A DNA stretch of 64,000 nt, from positions 2,283,646 to 2,347,645 of the forward strand of contig OY723267.1 in NCBI GenBank assembly GCA_963210315.1, in the 5' to 3' direction. Both the position numbers and the translations under genes were made by a program. The first letter of the stretch is position 1, and the number at the start of each line of letters is the position of its first letter. The notes beneath the pieces are model-generated. The model worked only from the letters and a program-made list of their open reading frames with translations. It was not told the origin of the DNA and did no database searches. Origin of the DNA: Rhynchopus euleeides (Eukaryota; Euglenozoa; Diplonemea; Diplonemida; Diplonemidae). Shown piece by piece: positions 10,863-22,500 of the stretch.

Positions 10863-11930
10863 ATGTATCGCGCAAAGCGCTTGCTGACAGACACCAGCAG
10901 AGGGATCGTGAACCAGTGGGAGGAAGCAAAGGAGAGCTACGAGGCTGCTGCCGAGGCCTTCCTCCATGCGGGTGAACGTATGTCCTGTGTTGCTGTGATG
11001 TGCCCTATGTTGTGGCGGCAGACAACGAGGCAGGCGAGGCGTTCTGCCTCGCGTCCGAGTGTGTCGCGAAGCTCGGTTCCGGCGTGGAGGAGGCAGGCTA
11101 CCTGACGAGGGCTGCTGGTGCGTACCTCAGCATCTCCCCGCTCGGTATGGCACTGTGCTGTCTGGCGCTGGCACCCCGTTGTTGTTGTTGTGGCAGATGC
11201 CGTGGCGTGTCTGCAGAAGGGGATCAAAATCCACGCCTCGAGCAACCGCCTCTGCAAGGTTGCGAAGTCGGAGCGACAAGTCGCAGAAATATACGAGGGG
11301 CTCTACCAGAGCAGCCACGATGTGCTGGATCTGGAGAATGTGCTGCTGCACTACCAGCAGGCTGAGGATCTCTACAAGAGCAAAGGAGAGCAGTACCTTA
11401 CGTATGGCATGGCACGTGATATGCATGTGTGTGATGTGTCAGTCGTACAGTTGTGTAGTGCAAGCCCACCTGACATCCACAGTGAACGCAATGCATGTCT
11501 CAGTAAAATCGGGGGTTACCAGGCACTGCTGGGGAACCTGGAGGCAGCCATCCGCACCTTCGAGATGCTGAACAAGACGCTGACAGGCGACATGGTGAAG
11601 GCAGAGGGCCTCTTCCGTGCCATGCTGTGCTTCCTTGTGGGGATCACAGTGCGCGAGAGACTGCCTGGGATCGAAAAGGCGCAGGCGGCGTTCGACCATT
11701 ACAGCGACATTGAGCCGCAGTTCCAATCGGGGATTGAATACGACCTCATTAAGGCACTGCTGCACGCCATCACGCGGCAAGACATCACTTCCTTCGACAA
11801 GGCCCATGCCTCGTATCGCTCCTGCCGGCAAAGCGAGTTCTGGGTCGACTTCATGCTGGACAAGGTCGAGAAGAACCTGCTCGAGGTTCTGGAAAACATC
11901 GACAAAAAGACGTTTGGGCGTGCCCAGTGA
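10863..11930 (+). CDS. alpha-SNAP (soluble NSF attachment protein)
   Basis: An alpha-SNAP binds the SNARE complex on membranes and recruits the NSF ATPase that pulls SNAREs apart after fusion. Exons read as 10863-10977, 11022-11144, 11197-11401 and 11483-11930. All three introns (44, 52, 81 bases) start GTATG and end CAG, and joining them gives 296 residues, the family's usual length. The product is all-helical TPR-like, with family blocks such as WEEAKESYEAAAEAF, NEAGEAFCLA, AVACLQKGIKI, LLHYQQAEDLYKSKGEQY and ACLSKIGGYQALLGNLEAAI. The C-terminal end FWVDFMLDKVEKNLLEVLEN matches the NSF-activating tail region of the family. The start is the first ATG in frame and gives a slightly short N-terminus; a small upstream exon cannot be excluded. 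It could also be a gamma-type SNAP, but the length and tail favour alpha. Confidence 0.92.
10978..11021 (+). other. Intron 1 of alpha-SNAP
   Basis: 44 bases, GTATGT to GGCAG. Removal joins HAGE to a HNEAGEAFCLAS block that matches the family. Confidence 0.88.
11145..11196 (+). other. Intron 2 of alpha-SNAP
   Basis: 52 bases, GTATGG to GGCAG. Removal joins LSISPL to DAVACLQKGI. Confidence 0.88.
11402..11482 (+). other. Intron 3 of alpha-SNAP
   Basis: 81 bases, GTATGG to CACAG, with a CTGAC branch-like motif close to the 3' end. Its length is a multiple of three and the frame stays open through it, so an unspliced reading would be wrong but uninterrupted. Confidence 0.82.
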
Positions 11931-12222
11931 CGAGCGACGCACCGCACTTCATCGGCAGGCCTGTTCATTACACCCTTATGGCCAGTGTCCCACCTCTTTC
12001 CAGAGTGTGGGTGTGTTAAAGAGACAGACGGCCGCGACACCCTCGGCTTGAGTGCGTCCGCATTCAGTAGAACCGAGCCAGAGCCGTACCCTCCCGCTCC
12101 CCCCCTCTCACTTGCGCAATGTTGTCAGATGAGGTCCCCTTTGCCGGCCTCTTCTTGCTGCAGTCTTCTGTCTTCTATCTTCACCCCACACCACCCCCTC
12201 CAGGTTAGGCCGTGCCTGCTGG

Positions 12223-15200
12223 ATGAGGGTGCTGCCGGTGCTATGGGGGCTGGGCGTGTGCATCGCAGCCTCCATAGCAGTGTTCGACCGCACCGCTACG
12301 GCATGGCAGGAGGAGGCCATCCCCCTGGGGCTGGCTGGGCAGGCTGCTGCAGTGTGCGCCAACAACACGGTGCTGCTGGCGCTGGTGTCCAGCACTGACG
12401 AAGCTCACTTGCACCTCCGCAGCTGGCGGACTGCAAATGTGAAGAACTTTCTTGTCGCTGTGTATGCCGAGACGTATGCGCAAGCCATCACAGTTGTGCC
12501 GCCTGTGCATGTGTACGTGATGCAACCCCTGCATCAGTGCGCTGACGTGCCAGCCCCGAGGTGTGCAGCTCTGCAGCGTGTCCACGAAACCCAGCGGCTG
12601 CTGCGCATGGGGCACAGTGTGCTGTCGATTGATGCGGATGTGATGCTCTTCCGCTCGCCCTTCCCAGTGCTGGCGGCCTACCCCCGTGCAGACCTGCTTG
12701 TGGCATCGCACAACGTTGCCCCCTCCTCTGCCGGGGGCCACAGTGCATTGGATCACCCGCGCGCTGCGCTGAACTGCACCGTGAACACGGGGTTCGTCTT
12801 CTTCCGCCCCTCACGCGATGTCATCTCCTTCGTGTCCCGCTGGAAGGGGAGACTGGCGGAGGAGCTGCACCTCGGCAGCGACACCGTCTTCGGAGACCTG
12901 CTGTGGCACAGCCCTGCTGGGCCCTCCTCGGGCCCCGGCACGGATAGGGCACACCGGCCCTCGTCATGGCGCGAGGCAGGCGAGGCGGAAGGCTTGCTGC
13001 GCGTGCATGGCAACAGGCTGCTTGTGGGCGCGCTGTCGGTGCGTCTTTTCTGGAGCGCGGGGGCGACTGTGTCGGAGATGTCGAGGCATGGCAAGGAGCC
13101 TCCTGTGATGGCGTACGCAGGGGGCACAAGGGACCCCCTGCATGTGCTGCGGGAAGCACGCGCCGTGCACGACGACCCTGCATACTACAGCAGCCCGAAG
13201 GGCTTCCTCTCGTTCGACCTTGACGTGCCAGAGCTGAACCTGACACGCGGCAGCAGCAGCAATATCCGGCTCCTCGACAAGCTGCCGCAGCACCTCAAGC
13301 CGCAAGCGCATGAGTTCTGGGCTGCCGTCGTCAGCAAGCAGCTGCACCAGCTGCGGCTGGCCATGTCGCTGGCGCGTGCGCTGGACAGGGTGCTCATCCT
13401 CCCCCCGCTGGTGGCGCCGCACTGCGCAGCACTGCTGCACAAGGGCGGCAGGCCGCTCAGCCCAGCAGAGCTGCGCACCTCCTCGCTTGGCAGGTCTGCG
13501 GCGTGGCTGCTGGACACCGCATGGCTGCGGGCACACCCTGAGATCGTCGAGGTGAGGGAGCACTCCTTCCTGACAAACCCGCGCACCCCGCGCAGCGTGA
13601 CTGCATTCATGAAGAACCTCACCGCCACCGCACTGGACGTGGTGTCTGCGGCAGAGCTGGCGCCGAGCCTCGCGAAGCACCGTGTGGTGCACGTGCCCTC
13701 CGTCGCCGCCGCATGGCGCGGGTACCCCTCCCAGCAGGAACAGGCACTGCGCACTGCTACGGCATACCTCGTCAGGCGCACCACGCTGACGCTGCACGTA
13801 TTCGGGGAGTACAAAGCCACACTGTACCCGAAGGCGGCAGACATTGCACCGGGCCACATGGCAAAGCTTCTGAGCCGCGCAACTCGGGTTCTCCAGTTCC
13901 TCACCCGCTCATTCGTGGCATCACGCGCCCAGAAAGGCTGCGTCGCCCTCAACGTGCACACCGGGCCCCTGGCTGCCCTGCAGGTGCTGCACCGCAACCG
14001 CCTGGCGGCTGGCATGGGGAACTACGTCGTGGGTGTCGGGCGTGACGAGCTCATGGCAGCACCGCAGTCCCTCCTCCACGACGCCTACTACGTCACAGAG
14101 CCGTGGGCACCACAGACAGAGTACACCCCGCAGGAGCAGGACCAATACCTCACACGCCTGCGGATCCGAGAGGGCGTGAAGCTCCTCCGCTTTGGCTTCG
14201 ACGTCCTGCTGCTAGACAACGCCGCGATGTTCTGGTCGTCGCCCTTCCCGCTGTTCGCAGAGCACGGCGCCCCGGATGTCCTTGTCGCGCCAGGGGGGCA
14301 CCTGCCCACCGACATGGGCTCCCGGGGCGACTTCGAGGACCCACGCATCGGGCTGAAGTTCGACAACAACATCGGGTGCCTGCACCTCCGGGCAGGCAAG
14401 CATGTCGTGGCATTCGTCACAAACTGGATCGAAGCTGCAGAGCACCTCGGCAGCCCTGATGCCGAGCAGCGCGCCTTCGGCGCCCTGCTGAGGGAGGGCA
14501 GGTGGCGCCCGGGCAAGACCTTCACCGCACCCCAGCACTGGGTGCCCCGCGGGGCTGGCGACAAGCAGCACGGGCACCCTGAAGGGGTGTTCGAGGCGTA
14601 CGACGGCCACCTCCTGGTTGCGGTGCTGGCGCTTCGCAAGTTCTGGAACGGCGCTGCCATCGAAGGGAGGCTGTGGGACCACCTGCAGGATGTCGCTGCA
14701 GGTGAGGCTGTCATGGCGCACCCGACGCAGCACAGCGACCCTCGGTGGGCGCTGCGCGAGCTGGGGCTCGTGCAGGACGACCCAGCCTACTACAGCCACA
14801 CTGGCGGATTCCTCTCCTTCGACCTGCACCTGCCAGAGCTCGGCGTGGCTGCCGGCAGCAGCAGCAATGCTGCTCTGTTCCAGGGCCTGCCGCGCTTCCA
14901 GTCGTGGGGCGGGCAGCGTGACACCACCTTCTGGGAGGCGCTGCTCAGCAAGCAGCTGGCGCAGGTGCGCGACGCTGTGTGTGTGGCAAAGCTCCTCGGC
15001 AGGGCGCTTGTCCTCCCCCCGCTCGTGATGCTGACTGCTGCCCCCACTCTCGGGCGTGGGGATGTTTACACAGGCGATGCGCAGGGCCACGCCCTGCTGC
15101 AGTACGGCTTCTCCGCACAGTGGTACCTTGACATCGCGAGGCACGCCCAACACGGTGATGCTGTCGAGGTGCGCGAGCACTCTTTCCTGAAAAACCCCAA

Positions 15201-15573
15201 CACTCCACGGCACGTGCTGAAGTCGGTAGTGGACCTGCGTGCGGCAGACATCACACCCGAGACTGTCGGGCGGATAGCTCGGCTCACAGCGAAATCCAGC
15301 CGCATCCACCTCGACGTGAGTGGGGCTGTGGACGGCCGCATCTCAGCAGCAGCCGCGGGCCTGGCAAGCCCTGCCGTGCGTCCCGTCAACCCGCTCACGG
15401 CGAACCAGTGGACGTCGAGCCGTGGGCATGAGCTGTTCTCGTACTTCCCTTCCCCCGAGCGGCAGCGAGATATCGACCGCCTCGGGGAAAAGGTCCCCAA
15501 GCGTGTCGCACTACATATGGCTGGCAAATCGTTGTCACGGCTGCATGCCATAATTCGTCGGAAAGGCGAGTGA
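12223..15573 (+). CDS. Tandemly duplicated GT77 (XEG113/RRA-like) glycosyltransferase
   Basis: A 1,116-residue single-exon protein. A hydrophobic N-terminus (about residues 4-20) suggests a signal peptide or type II anchor, so it probably works in the secretory pathway. It contains two copies of one unit, about 47-465 and 571-1000. Each copy has a nucleotide-sugar transferase fold region followed by a downstream module with LPPLV and REHSFL(T/K)NP(R/N)TPR motifs, which I recognise from plant XEG113-type extensin arabinosyltransferases. Copy 1 has a D-A-D metal-binding motif (137-139) before MLFRSPFP. Copy 2 reads D-N-A (665-667) before MFWSSPFP, so the second metal-binding aspartate is gone and that half may be non-catalytic. 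Family membership is inferred from motifs by eye; substrate and sugar are not known. Confidence 0.8.
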   Translation: MRVLPVLWGLGVCIAASIAVFDRTATAWQEEAIPLGLAGQAAAVCANNTVLLALVSSTDEAHLHLRSWRTANVKNFLVAVYAETYAQAITVVPPVHVYVMQPLHQCADVPAPRCAALQRVHETQRLLRMGHSVLSIDADVMLFRSPFPVLAAYPRADLLVASHNVAPSSAGGHSALDHPRAALNCTVNTGFVFFRPSRDVISFVSRWKGRLAEELHLGSDTVFGDLLWHSPAGPSSGPGTDRAHRPSSWREAGEAEGLLRVHGNRLLVGALSVRLFWSAGATVSEMSRHGKEPPVMAYAGGTRDPLHVLREARAVHDDPAYYSSPKGFLSFDLDVPELNLTRGSSSNIRLLDKLPQHLKPQAHEFWAAVVSKQLHQLRLAMSLARALDRVLILPPLVAPHCAALLHKGGRPLSPAELRTSSLGRSAAWLLDTAWLRAHPEIVEVREHSFLTNPRTPRSVTAFMKNLTATALDVVSAAELAPSLAKHRVVHVPSVAAAWRGYPSQQEQALRTATAYLVRRTTLTLHVFGEYKATLYPKAADIAPGHMAKLLSRATRVLQFLTRSFVASRAQKGCVALNVHTGPLAALQVLHRNRLAAGMGNYVVGVGRDELMAAPQSLLHDAYYVTEPWAPQTEYTPQEQDQYLTRLRIREGVKLLRFGFDVLLLDNAAMFWSSPFPLFAEHGAPDVLVAPGGHLPTDMGSRGDFEDPRIGLKFDNNIGCLHLRAGKHVVAFVTNWIEAAEHLGSPDAEQRAFGALLREGRWRPGKTFTAPQHWVPRGAGDKQHGHPEGVFEAYDGHLLVAVLALRKFWNGAAIEGRLWDHLQDVAAGEAVMAHPTQHSDPRWALRELGLVQDDPAYYSHTGGFLSFDLHLPELGVAAGSSSNAALFQGLPRFQSWGGQRDTTFWEALLSKQLAQVRDAVCVAKLLGRALVLPPLVMLTAAPTLGRGDVYTGDAQGHALLQYGFSAQWYLDIARHAQHGDAVEVREHSFLKNPNTPRHVLKSVVDLRAADITPETVGRIARLTAKSSRIHLDVSGAVDGRISAAAAGLASPAVRPVNPLTANQWTSSRGHELFSYFPSPERQRDIDRLGEKVPKRVALHMAGKSLSRLHAIIRRKGE

Positions 15574-16327
15574 TGATTTTTCATACGATACAGCCATGGT
15601 TTCTGTTTGCGTGTGCTCCCCCCCCCGCCGCGTGTGCTTCAAACTCTTTTGGGGAACCGAGAGAGGCTTGATTCGCTCGCGGCTCGTTCCAACTTTACCA
15701 TGGTCATCTTCTGGGCGTGATCCCTGGGTCTCCCATGCCAAGAACTTCCCTGGGAACTGGGGGTCCTTGGGGTGGTCAGTGGAGCAAAATTCTCGCCCCC
15801 CCGTTGCGCAACACCTTCGGAATATGGCGGCCACGTCTCAATGTAGTGCAGGTGTTGTGTTGTGATGAGTTGTACATTACAGCTGGCCTCCCAGGTGCCC
15901 CACGCACCCTTTGCACTGAAGAGTGCTGCGATAACCTGCTCCCGCGTCCACGCGTTCCAGAACGGGCTCCAGCCCCTTCTGCGAATCCTATCTGCCATGC
16001 AGTGGTGCCCACCGGTTTCACTTCCGACTCTCTTTCCCCGCCCTCATCAGCCCCCCTCTCTCTCCCTCTCACCACCTTCTACTATTCCATCAAAACCTGA
16101 ATTTTCTTCCGAAAAAAATGCGAAACAAAACCTTGGATCGAACGCAACGAACGCAAGCCGCCAGACAACACCCCCCTCCCCCTCCTCATCACACCCCCTC
16201 TTGCCATTCTGCCCACCCAACCCGAGCAACGGCCCTGCTGGGGGCTGCTTTCTTGTCTGCCACACCTGCTGCTTCTCTCGCAGAAGTCGTGGGGAGGAGA
16301 CCACATCACACTGCCTGGGCCTGGTCC
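15574..16327. other. Intergenic region
   Basis: I see no gene, RNA or repeat. The part before the RING gene is pyrimidine-rich (CCCCCTCCCCCTCC near 16,170), and a purine-rich AAAAAATGCG stretch lies near 16,115. Confidence 0.5.
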
Positions 16328-17783
16328 ATGGCAACCTACGATTTCAACAACCTCGATGACGGCGTCGACTGGGCCAATGTCGTGCCCGAGTCATTTGCGA
16401 ACGAAGGGTACTTCCCTGGGCAACGCCCCCGCCCGCGGGAGCGGACGGAGCACGAGAAGGCGATGGACGAGCTGCGTGCGATGAACATGCACGCAGGGTT
16501 TATCATGACGTTCCCCCTCCCGGAGGACGTGGAGCACGTGCCTGGCGCAGGCCGGAGGCCGCGCCCCAAGCCTGCCCCGAAGCACTCCGAGAGGCTGGCC
16601 CTTGCGGCGTCACCCCGCCGTGCCTCCCTCGAGGACGAGCTGCGCTCCGCACCGCCGCGCAACCCCATGTCGGGCAGGCGGGTGCGGGCCTCCGGCAAGC
16701 GCGCCCCACAGACACCGCAGCTGGGCAGCGCCGCACGCTCCGCCCGGCGCGCCGAAGCCGCCACCCCTCTGTGCCCCGGTATGTACACCTGCGGGGGACA
16801 GCACCCCCACCACCGCCACCGCCTGCAGACTGCCGAAACCCGAGTGCCCGCTACTGCCCCAACACCGGGAGGCTGCACCAGGCAGCCCCTGCCGCATCCG
16901 CCCTGCGTAGCGCCACGGCGGTGCCACACAGCCCGGGGCCCTCCAGCGCGTCGGGTGTGCCTGTGCCAGCCTCCGTGTCTGAGCTCCGCGAGAGGCCTGT
17001 CCAGCCGCTGCTGGCAGGCCTCCCGCCCACCACCCGCCTCGACGAGCTGGTTGCAGCCCAGGTGCGGGAGGAGGAGCTTGAGTCTGCGGTATGCCACGCT
17101 GCCCCGCCACACCGCACCGCCCCCCCCGCCCACAGCACATCCAGCTGTCGCAGGGAGCCAGCCCTCCTTCGCGCCTGGCGCTACAGCCTCTGCCCCGCAG
17201 CCCCTCCCCGGAGCCCCTCCTCGCTCCGGCGCCAGGGCCCCCGCCTCTCCCAGACCTCCCGCCCCGGGTGCAGCCGCAGCCGCAGCCGCACCCAAGCCCT
17301 GCTGCTGTGGCGCAGCCTGCCGCAGGGCGGCCCCCCTCGCGCCACCAGCAGAGGGGCATGCTGGGCAACGCCTCTGCACCCTTCGCAACGTCGTACAGCG
17401 AGCCTCCCAGGAGGCTGGGCACAGCGACACCGCGTGGTGGCGGCAGGCCGGCAGCGCAGAGCGGCACGGCGGATGACGGGGGGTGGGAGGTGTCCGACTT
17501 CAGCTATGAGAACCTGCTGGAGCTGGGCACCATGGCTGTCTGCACGGGGCTCGGGAAGGCGCAGCTTGCGGCGTATAAGCCAAAGGCGTATGCGCTGCCC
17601 GATGGTGGGAAACCTGATGAGTGCAGCATCTGCCTCACGGACATGGAGGAGGGTGAGGCCTCGCTGCGTATCGTGTGCCGGCATGTGTTCCACCATGCAT
17701 GCATCATCACGTGGCTTGCAAAGGCCAACAGGTGCCCTGTGTGCCGGTATGAGATCCTGCGGAGGGAGAAGCTGGCTGTCTGA
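16328..17783 (+). CDS. RING-H2 finger protein, probable E3 ubiquitin ligase
   Basis: Exons 16328-16778, 16829-17088 and 17136-17783 give 452 residues. Introns of 50 and 47 bases follow the local GTATG...CAG rule, and the join at the first makes PLCPDCRNPSARYCP. The N-terminal two thirds is low-complexity, rich in Pro, Ala, Arg and Ser. Near the C-terminus (about 400-442) is a RING-H2 finger: CSIC, then C-R-H-V-F-H-H-A-C, then CPVC, which would bind two zinc ions and recruit an E2. It resembles single-RING E3s that recognise targets through a disordered N-terminus; the target is unknown. The second intron could instead end at 17153, removing six residues. Confidence 0.82.
16779..16828 (+). other. 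Intron 1 of RING gene
   Basis: 50 bases, GTATGT to TGCAG. It moves the reading frame onto the proline-rich second exon. Confidence 0.8.
17089..17135 (+). other. Intron 2 of RING gene
   Basis: 47 bases, GTATGC to CACAG. The alternative acceptor at 17153 is in the same phase. Confidence 0.72.
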
Positions 17784-18429
17784 CGCGGCCCTTAAGTCTT
17801 GTTCCATCCGTGCCCTGTGCGAAGAGAGGAGCGCTGTCCAGCGCCATGTGTGGGTGCCTTGCGCTTTATTGCTGCCGCTGTGAAATGCCGCTCTCCCTTG
17901 GGCCCCCCCTGCGGGGAGGGGTGGTCCAGGTCCTTCGGTTCTTTCCACCGAGTGTCACAAACAAGCCTGGGGGCCTGCAGCCCCACGCTGCAGCAGAGCA
18001 GCTGCGCCCCCCCTCCCGCCACCACCTCCGGCCCAGACGGAGGGCCGGTTTTTCAGCTGCCTCTGTCTGTTGTCTCCAGGCCTGTGTGGAGCGGCCTTGC
18101 AGGCACCAAGCTTTTCAGGCTGCAATTTGTGTGTGGGTTGGTCGCATCCCACCACCGCCCTCAGGCCTACACAGACACAGGCCCGCCCGCGCCACCCACA
18201 CCCTGCCCCTCCTGTCGCCCCGCGTTCTGGCGACCCCGCCCCCTTTCCCCCTGCTGTTTTATTTGCACCCTTAGATCGGCTTATTGTTGGCGAGGCTGCC
18301 GCTGTATCCTCACACGGGCTCGCGTCCCCCCTCTGTTGGTTGGCACCGAGGTGTTGCTTCTGGGAGAGTGTCGGGATACTGTTTGGGGGTGGCCTGTATT
18401 ATCTGATCCCACTGCAGGGCACTGGCGCG
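17784..18429. other. Intergenic region
   Basis: Open frames overlap here in all phases because of the GC content. None shows a recognisable domain or a convincing start. Confidence 0.5.
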
Positions 18430-18918
18430 ATGGGGAACTGCGGCACGTCGGCCGCCAACACAAAGAAGCGTCAGAACGCTGCCCGCCGAACTGCGGCAAA
18501 AGTTCCAGCGAAGGCGACGAGCAAACGCCCAGTTGACCTGAGCAGCACACAAGATAATGCGACAACAGCACCCGCAGAGTCGCGAACCCCGTCTCCGTCA
18601 AAGCCCAATGGGTCAGCATGCGCCAACAGCACCTCGTTTGACCGCGAGATATCCTTCGACCCGGACATGCACCACTCGGCGACGGCGAGTCTTGAGATCA
18701 CACCCTTCCGCCAGACGGAGAAACGCCCAACCCCGCGGCACACCCGCATGAAGAAACAACAGGGCGAAGCCGAAGCGCTCATAAAACGTGGCGATGTCAC
18801 CGAGCCGATGACGAGCTCCGAGTTTCTTGGCTTTTTCCGTGTTGCGCATGTCAACAGATGGTCGTTATCAGGAGCTGCGAGCCCTGATCCTGTGCGGAAG
18901 GCGCTTCCTGCCGACTGA
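18430..18918 (+). CDS. Small basic protein with N-myristoylation signal
   Basis: The 162-residue frame starts M-G-N-C-G-T-S: Gly2 and Ser7 fit an N-myristoylation signal, and Cys4 is a plausible palmitoylation site, so the product may be membrane-attached. The rest is rich in Lys, Arg, Ser, Thr and Pro with no known domain. A TSSEFLGFF segment lies near the end. I do not recognise the protein. Its evidence is only the start motif, a clean ATG and codon-like composition; the last 25 residues may be misread if an intron was missed. Confidence 0.5.
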   Translation: MGNCGTSAANTKKRQNAARRTAAKVPAKATSKRPVDLSSTQDNATTAPAESRTPSPSKPNGSACANSTSFDREISFDPDMHHSATASLEITPFRQTEKRPTPRHTRMKKQQGEAEALIKRGDVTEPMTSSEFLGFFRVAHVNRWSLSGAASPDPVRKALPAD

Positions 18919-19523
18919 TTTTAGAGCCAAGTTTGTCGCTGTTTCGACAGGGTTGTGCCCTACTGAGCTTGCCAGTGCAGGCTGCAGGTGATGCCGTCGA
19001 AGCAACGGCTGCAGCATGTGTCCGGTTTGCTTGCTGCAATGCAGCCTGGATGAACGTGGCATGGGGTGGTGCAGCCACAGCTGCACCGCCATGCTCACTC
19101 GGGGCCAGCCCATTCACCCATGTGTCGCGTATGGACAGTATGTTTCCTGTGTGTTGATGGCACGTGACCCGCCTAGCTGACGTGCTGCATCCACAGTGGA
19201 ATGAATCGGGCCGCGACAAAGCGGTATCCTGCGTTATGCTATGCGCATTCGAAGCCCGCCATGCGGCGCAAAAGCTGCGAACATTGCTGAAGTGCCGAAT
19301 CAACGCCTCCCCGCCCTTGCAGCTGAACTGCCCTCTCGCCTCTTCAAGTGTTCCTTTCTGTTGAGGCTGCTCTGAACTGCACCCACTGTCGCACCCAGAT
19401 TGGGGTCACATTTCCAGGCCAGGGGTGGGGCCACGACATCACACATCCTACAGGTGACACTTGGCGGGCCTTGGCCGGTCATGCAACGATTCTAAGACGT
19501 CTTTCGACAGCGTTGTGTGTGGA
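18919..19523. other. Intergenic region upstream of the channel gene
   Basis: No gene, RNA or repeat seen. The channel's frame is open upstream to about 19,461 but has no ATG before 19524. Confidence 0.5.
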
Positions 19524-22500
19524 ATGGAGCACAGTACGTCGTCGCTGCCCGGGGCCCCGCAGTGTGACGCCTCCAAAATGTCGCGCGAAGATACGCTGTT
19601 GACACATCCCTCTCCTCGGGCAGGGGCAGGGCCGCAGATCACACGCACGGATGCGGCAGAGGGGACGAAGCGCACGAAGGTCGAGAGGGATCACAGCCAG
19701 CTCTTGGTAAGCCCCACGGGTTACCGTGAGGCCTCATTCGGGTCGATGCAGGAGCTCATGCATGGACGGACAGAGTCCGCCAGTGTATCACTTGGGAAGC
19801 GCGCGAGTTACAGTATCGTGTCGAGGGCAGAGCTTGTGCAGCTCCGAGAAGAAGCCAGCCAAAGGCTGCGGAGCAACAAGGAGCAGCAGCTCATGACAGC
19901 CATGAATTTGGAGGACACCGGCAGCACCGACAGTGATCCGTACGGCGAAAAGGAAGACCCGACAGGTCAAACCGCGCTCGACTTCACCTCTCTGTGCGGC
20001 ATTCCGATAGGCAATCCAGTGCGTGCCTTTGTGTATCACCTGACGCGGCATCGTGCGTTTGAGGCGGTGGTTCTGCTTGTCATCGTCTTCAACTGCTCAA
20101 CTCTCGCATTCGACGACCCACGGCAGGAACCGACAGAGTTCCAGGTGATCTCGGAAATTGTATGCAATGGGTTCTTCACGGCTGAGATGATCCTGAAGGT
20201 TTTTTCAGACGGGTTCATTTATCACAACCATTCCTACATGCGGTCGCCTTGGAACCGTCTTGACTTTTTCATTGTGATCATCGGATGGATCGCACTGGTC
20301 CCCACCTTCGGGAACTACACCGGGGTCCGCATCGTGCGCGTGATGCGGCCGCTGCGCAGCATCAACGGAATCCAAGGATTGAAGAACATTGTAAACGCGC
20401 TGCTGCTGTCGGTCCGTGGGCTGATGCACGTGCTCCTGTTGATTATCTTCTTCTTCACCATCTTCGGGATCCTCGGCGTGCAGCTCTTCAAAGGGAAGTA
20501 CCGCAGGAGGTGCGTCATGGGCGAGGGTCTCCCGCCGCCACCTGACGCAGGGGAGGGCCAGTTCTGTGCCAAGTCATCTGCCCACGTGCTCCTCGGGCGG
20601 ACTTGCCCTGCCCCCCTGCAGTGCCTGGACTACCGCAACCCAGAGTACGGCTTCAACTCGTTCGACAACATCGGGTGGGCAGCCCTGGTGATCTTCAGAT
20701 GCATCACGCTGGAGGGATGGGTGACAGAGCTCTACCGTGTGATGGACCTGCAGGGTGTCATCGCTCTCTGCTACTTCATCCCTGTTGTCGTGTTTGGCGC
20801 CTTCTTCACTTTGAACCTTGCGCTTGCAGTTGTATCTGAACGGTTCAGCTGGACGAACGAGGTGCAGGCTACCAAGCGTATCAAGGAGGCCATCACTAAG
20901 ATCATCGAGGAGGACGACCGGCGAGAGATGGCTGCGAACAACGAGGATATCGAGAAAGGCCGGGACAGCGCTGATGTTCCTGAGGCCCTCACAACGCGTC
21001 AGGTGACGGTGCTGCGGGTTCGAGCTGCTGGAAGGCGTGTAATCGAGTCAGGGCTGTTCCAGTGGGCGATTGTTCTGTTCATCTTCATCAACACAGCCTT
21101 CCTTGCAGTGGAGTACGACGGGCAGAGCGCAGAGCTGTCGCTTTTCCTGAACTACGCCAACGTCGTGTTGACGGGTATCTTTGCTGCTGAGATGTCCGTC
21201 AAGATTGCAGTGTTTGGGTTGGGATCATATGTCAGCGACACCTTCAATATCCTGGACGGCAGCATTGTGTTGATCAGTTTGGTAGATGTGTTCGTCGACA
21301 GTTCGTCGGGCGTGACTGTGTTCCGTGCGCTGCGCCTTCTGCGTGTCCTCAAACTGATCAAGAACTTCAACTCCCTCCGGCAGCTGGTCTCGGTTCTCCT
21401 CCATGCTGTCGCTGACACAGGGTTCATGAACGTGCTCATCTTCCTCTACCTCTACATCGCTGCCCTTGTCGGGACGCAGCTGTACAGCGGTTACTTCGAC
21501 CCGGAAATTCTGGAAACGGATGGGGTTCCACGGAGCAACTTCGAGACGTTTTACTGGTCGTGGCTGACAGTGTTCCAGATCTTGACGCGCGACAACTGGA
21601 CTGTGCCGATGTGGCACGCCATGAAGGTGCGCTCCCCAGCGGCTTGCCTCTACTTCGTGTCGCTGGTGCTTGTGGGCGACTTCCTGATCCTCAACCTGTT
21701 TCTGGCTATTCTTATCAACTCATTCGACAGCAACATGAACCGCGACTGCGACGATGACAGCGACATGTTGGACAACCCAGAGCAGTTGGTGCTGCGCCTG
21801 CGTGAGGTGTTGGAGGAAGAGCGCAAGGATCATATTCGGCACGAGCGAAGCAGCCGTGGCAGCGTGATTGCAACAGTGGCGCGGCGCTCCCGCATTGCCA
21901 GCATCGGGAGCAGCCTCCACAACAAACGCCCCCCCTGCAGCCAGGGCGAGGAGGATTCGAGAACATCAGAGACATCAGTCCCAGGCTCACCCAACCATGC
22001 ACCCTCAAAACGGTTATCTGTGCATGTCTACACAGCCTCTGGAGTGAAGCTTGGTGGGGCGCTGAAGGCATACGCCAAGAAGACCATACAGCACCAGCGG
22101 GAGTGGCCTGCGACGAACGGCGGTAACTCTCTCATGATCTTCGGCCCGTCGAACTGGTTCCGCATCGTCTGCACCTTCATCGTGAACCACACCATCTTCG
22201 AGCGCATCATCCTCATGTCCATTGCCGCATCCAGCATCCTGCTCGCCGCGGAGGATCCAAAGCAGGACCTGGGGGTCACCCACCCGTTGTACATAAGCAA
22301 CCTGGGATTCACCGCCCTGTTCTGTCTGGAGATGGCTCTGAAGCTGGTGGCCTTTGGTCTGATCCGTGGTGAAGGTGCCTATCTCAGGGATGGGTGGAAC
22401 ATTCTGGACTCCATCGTCGTCACAATATCGCTTCTGTCTCTCGTCCTCACAAGCTTCGACGTTGTGAAGGTGTTCCGAACGCTGCGGACGCTGCGTCCCC

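Noticed and set aside
14212..15309. 365-residue minus-strand ORF opposite the glycosyltransferase
   Set aside because: Antisense shadow of a high-GC coding exon.
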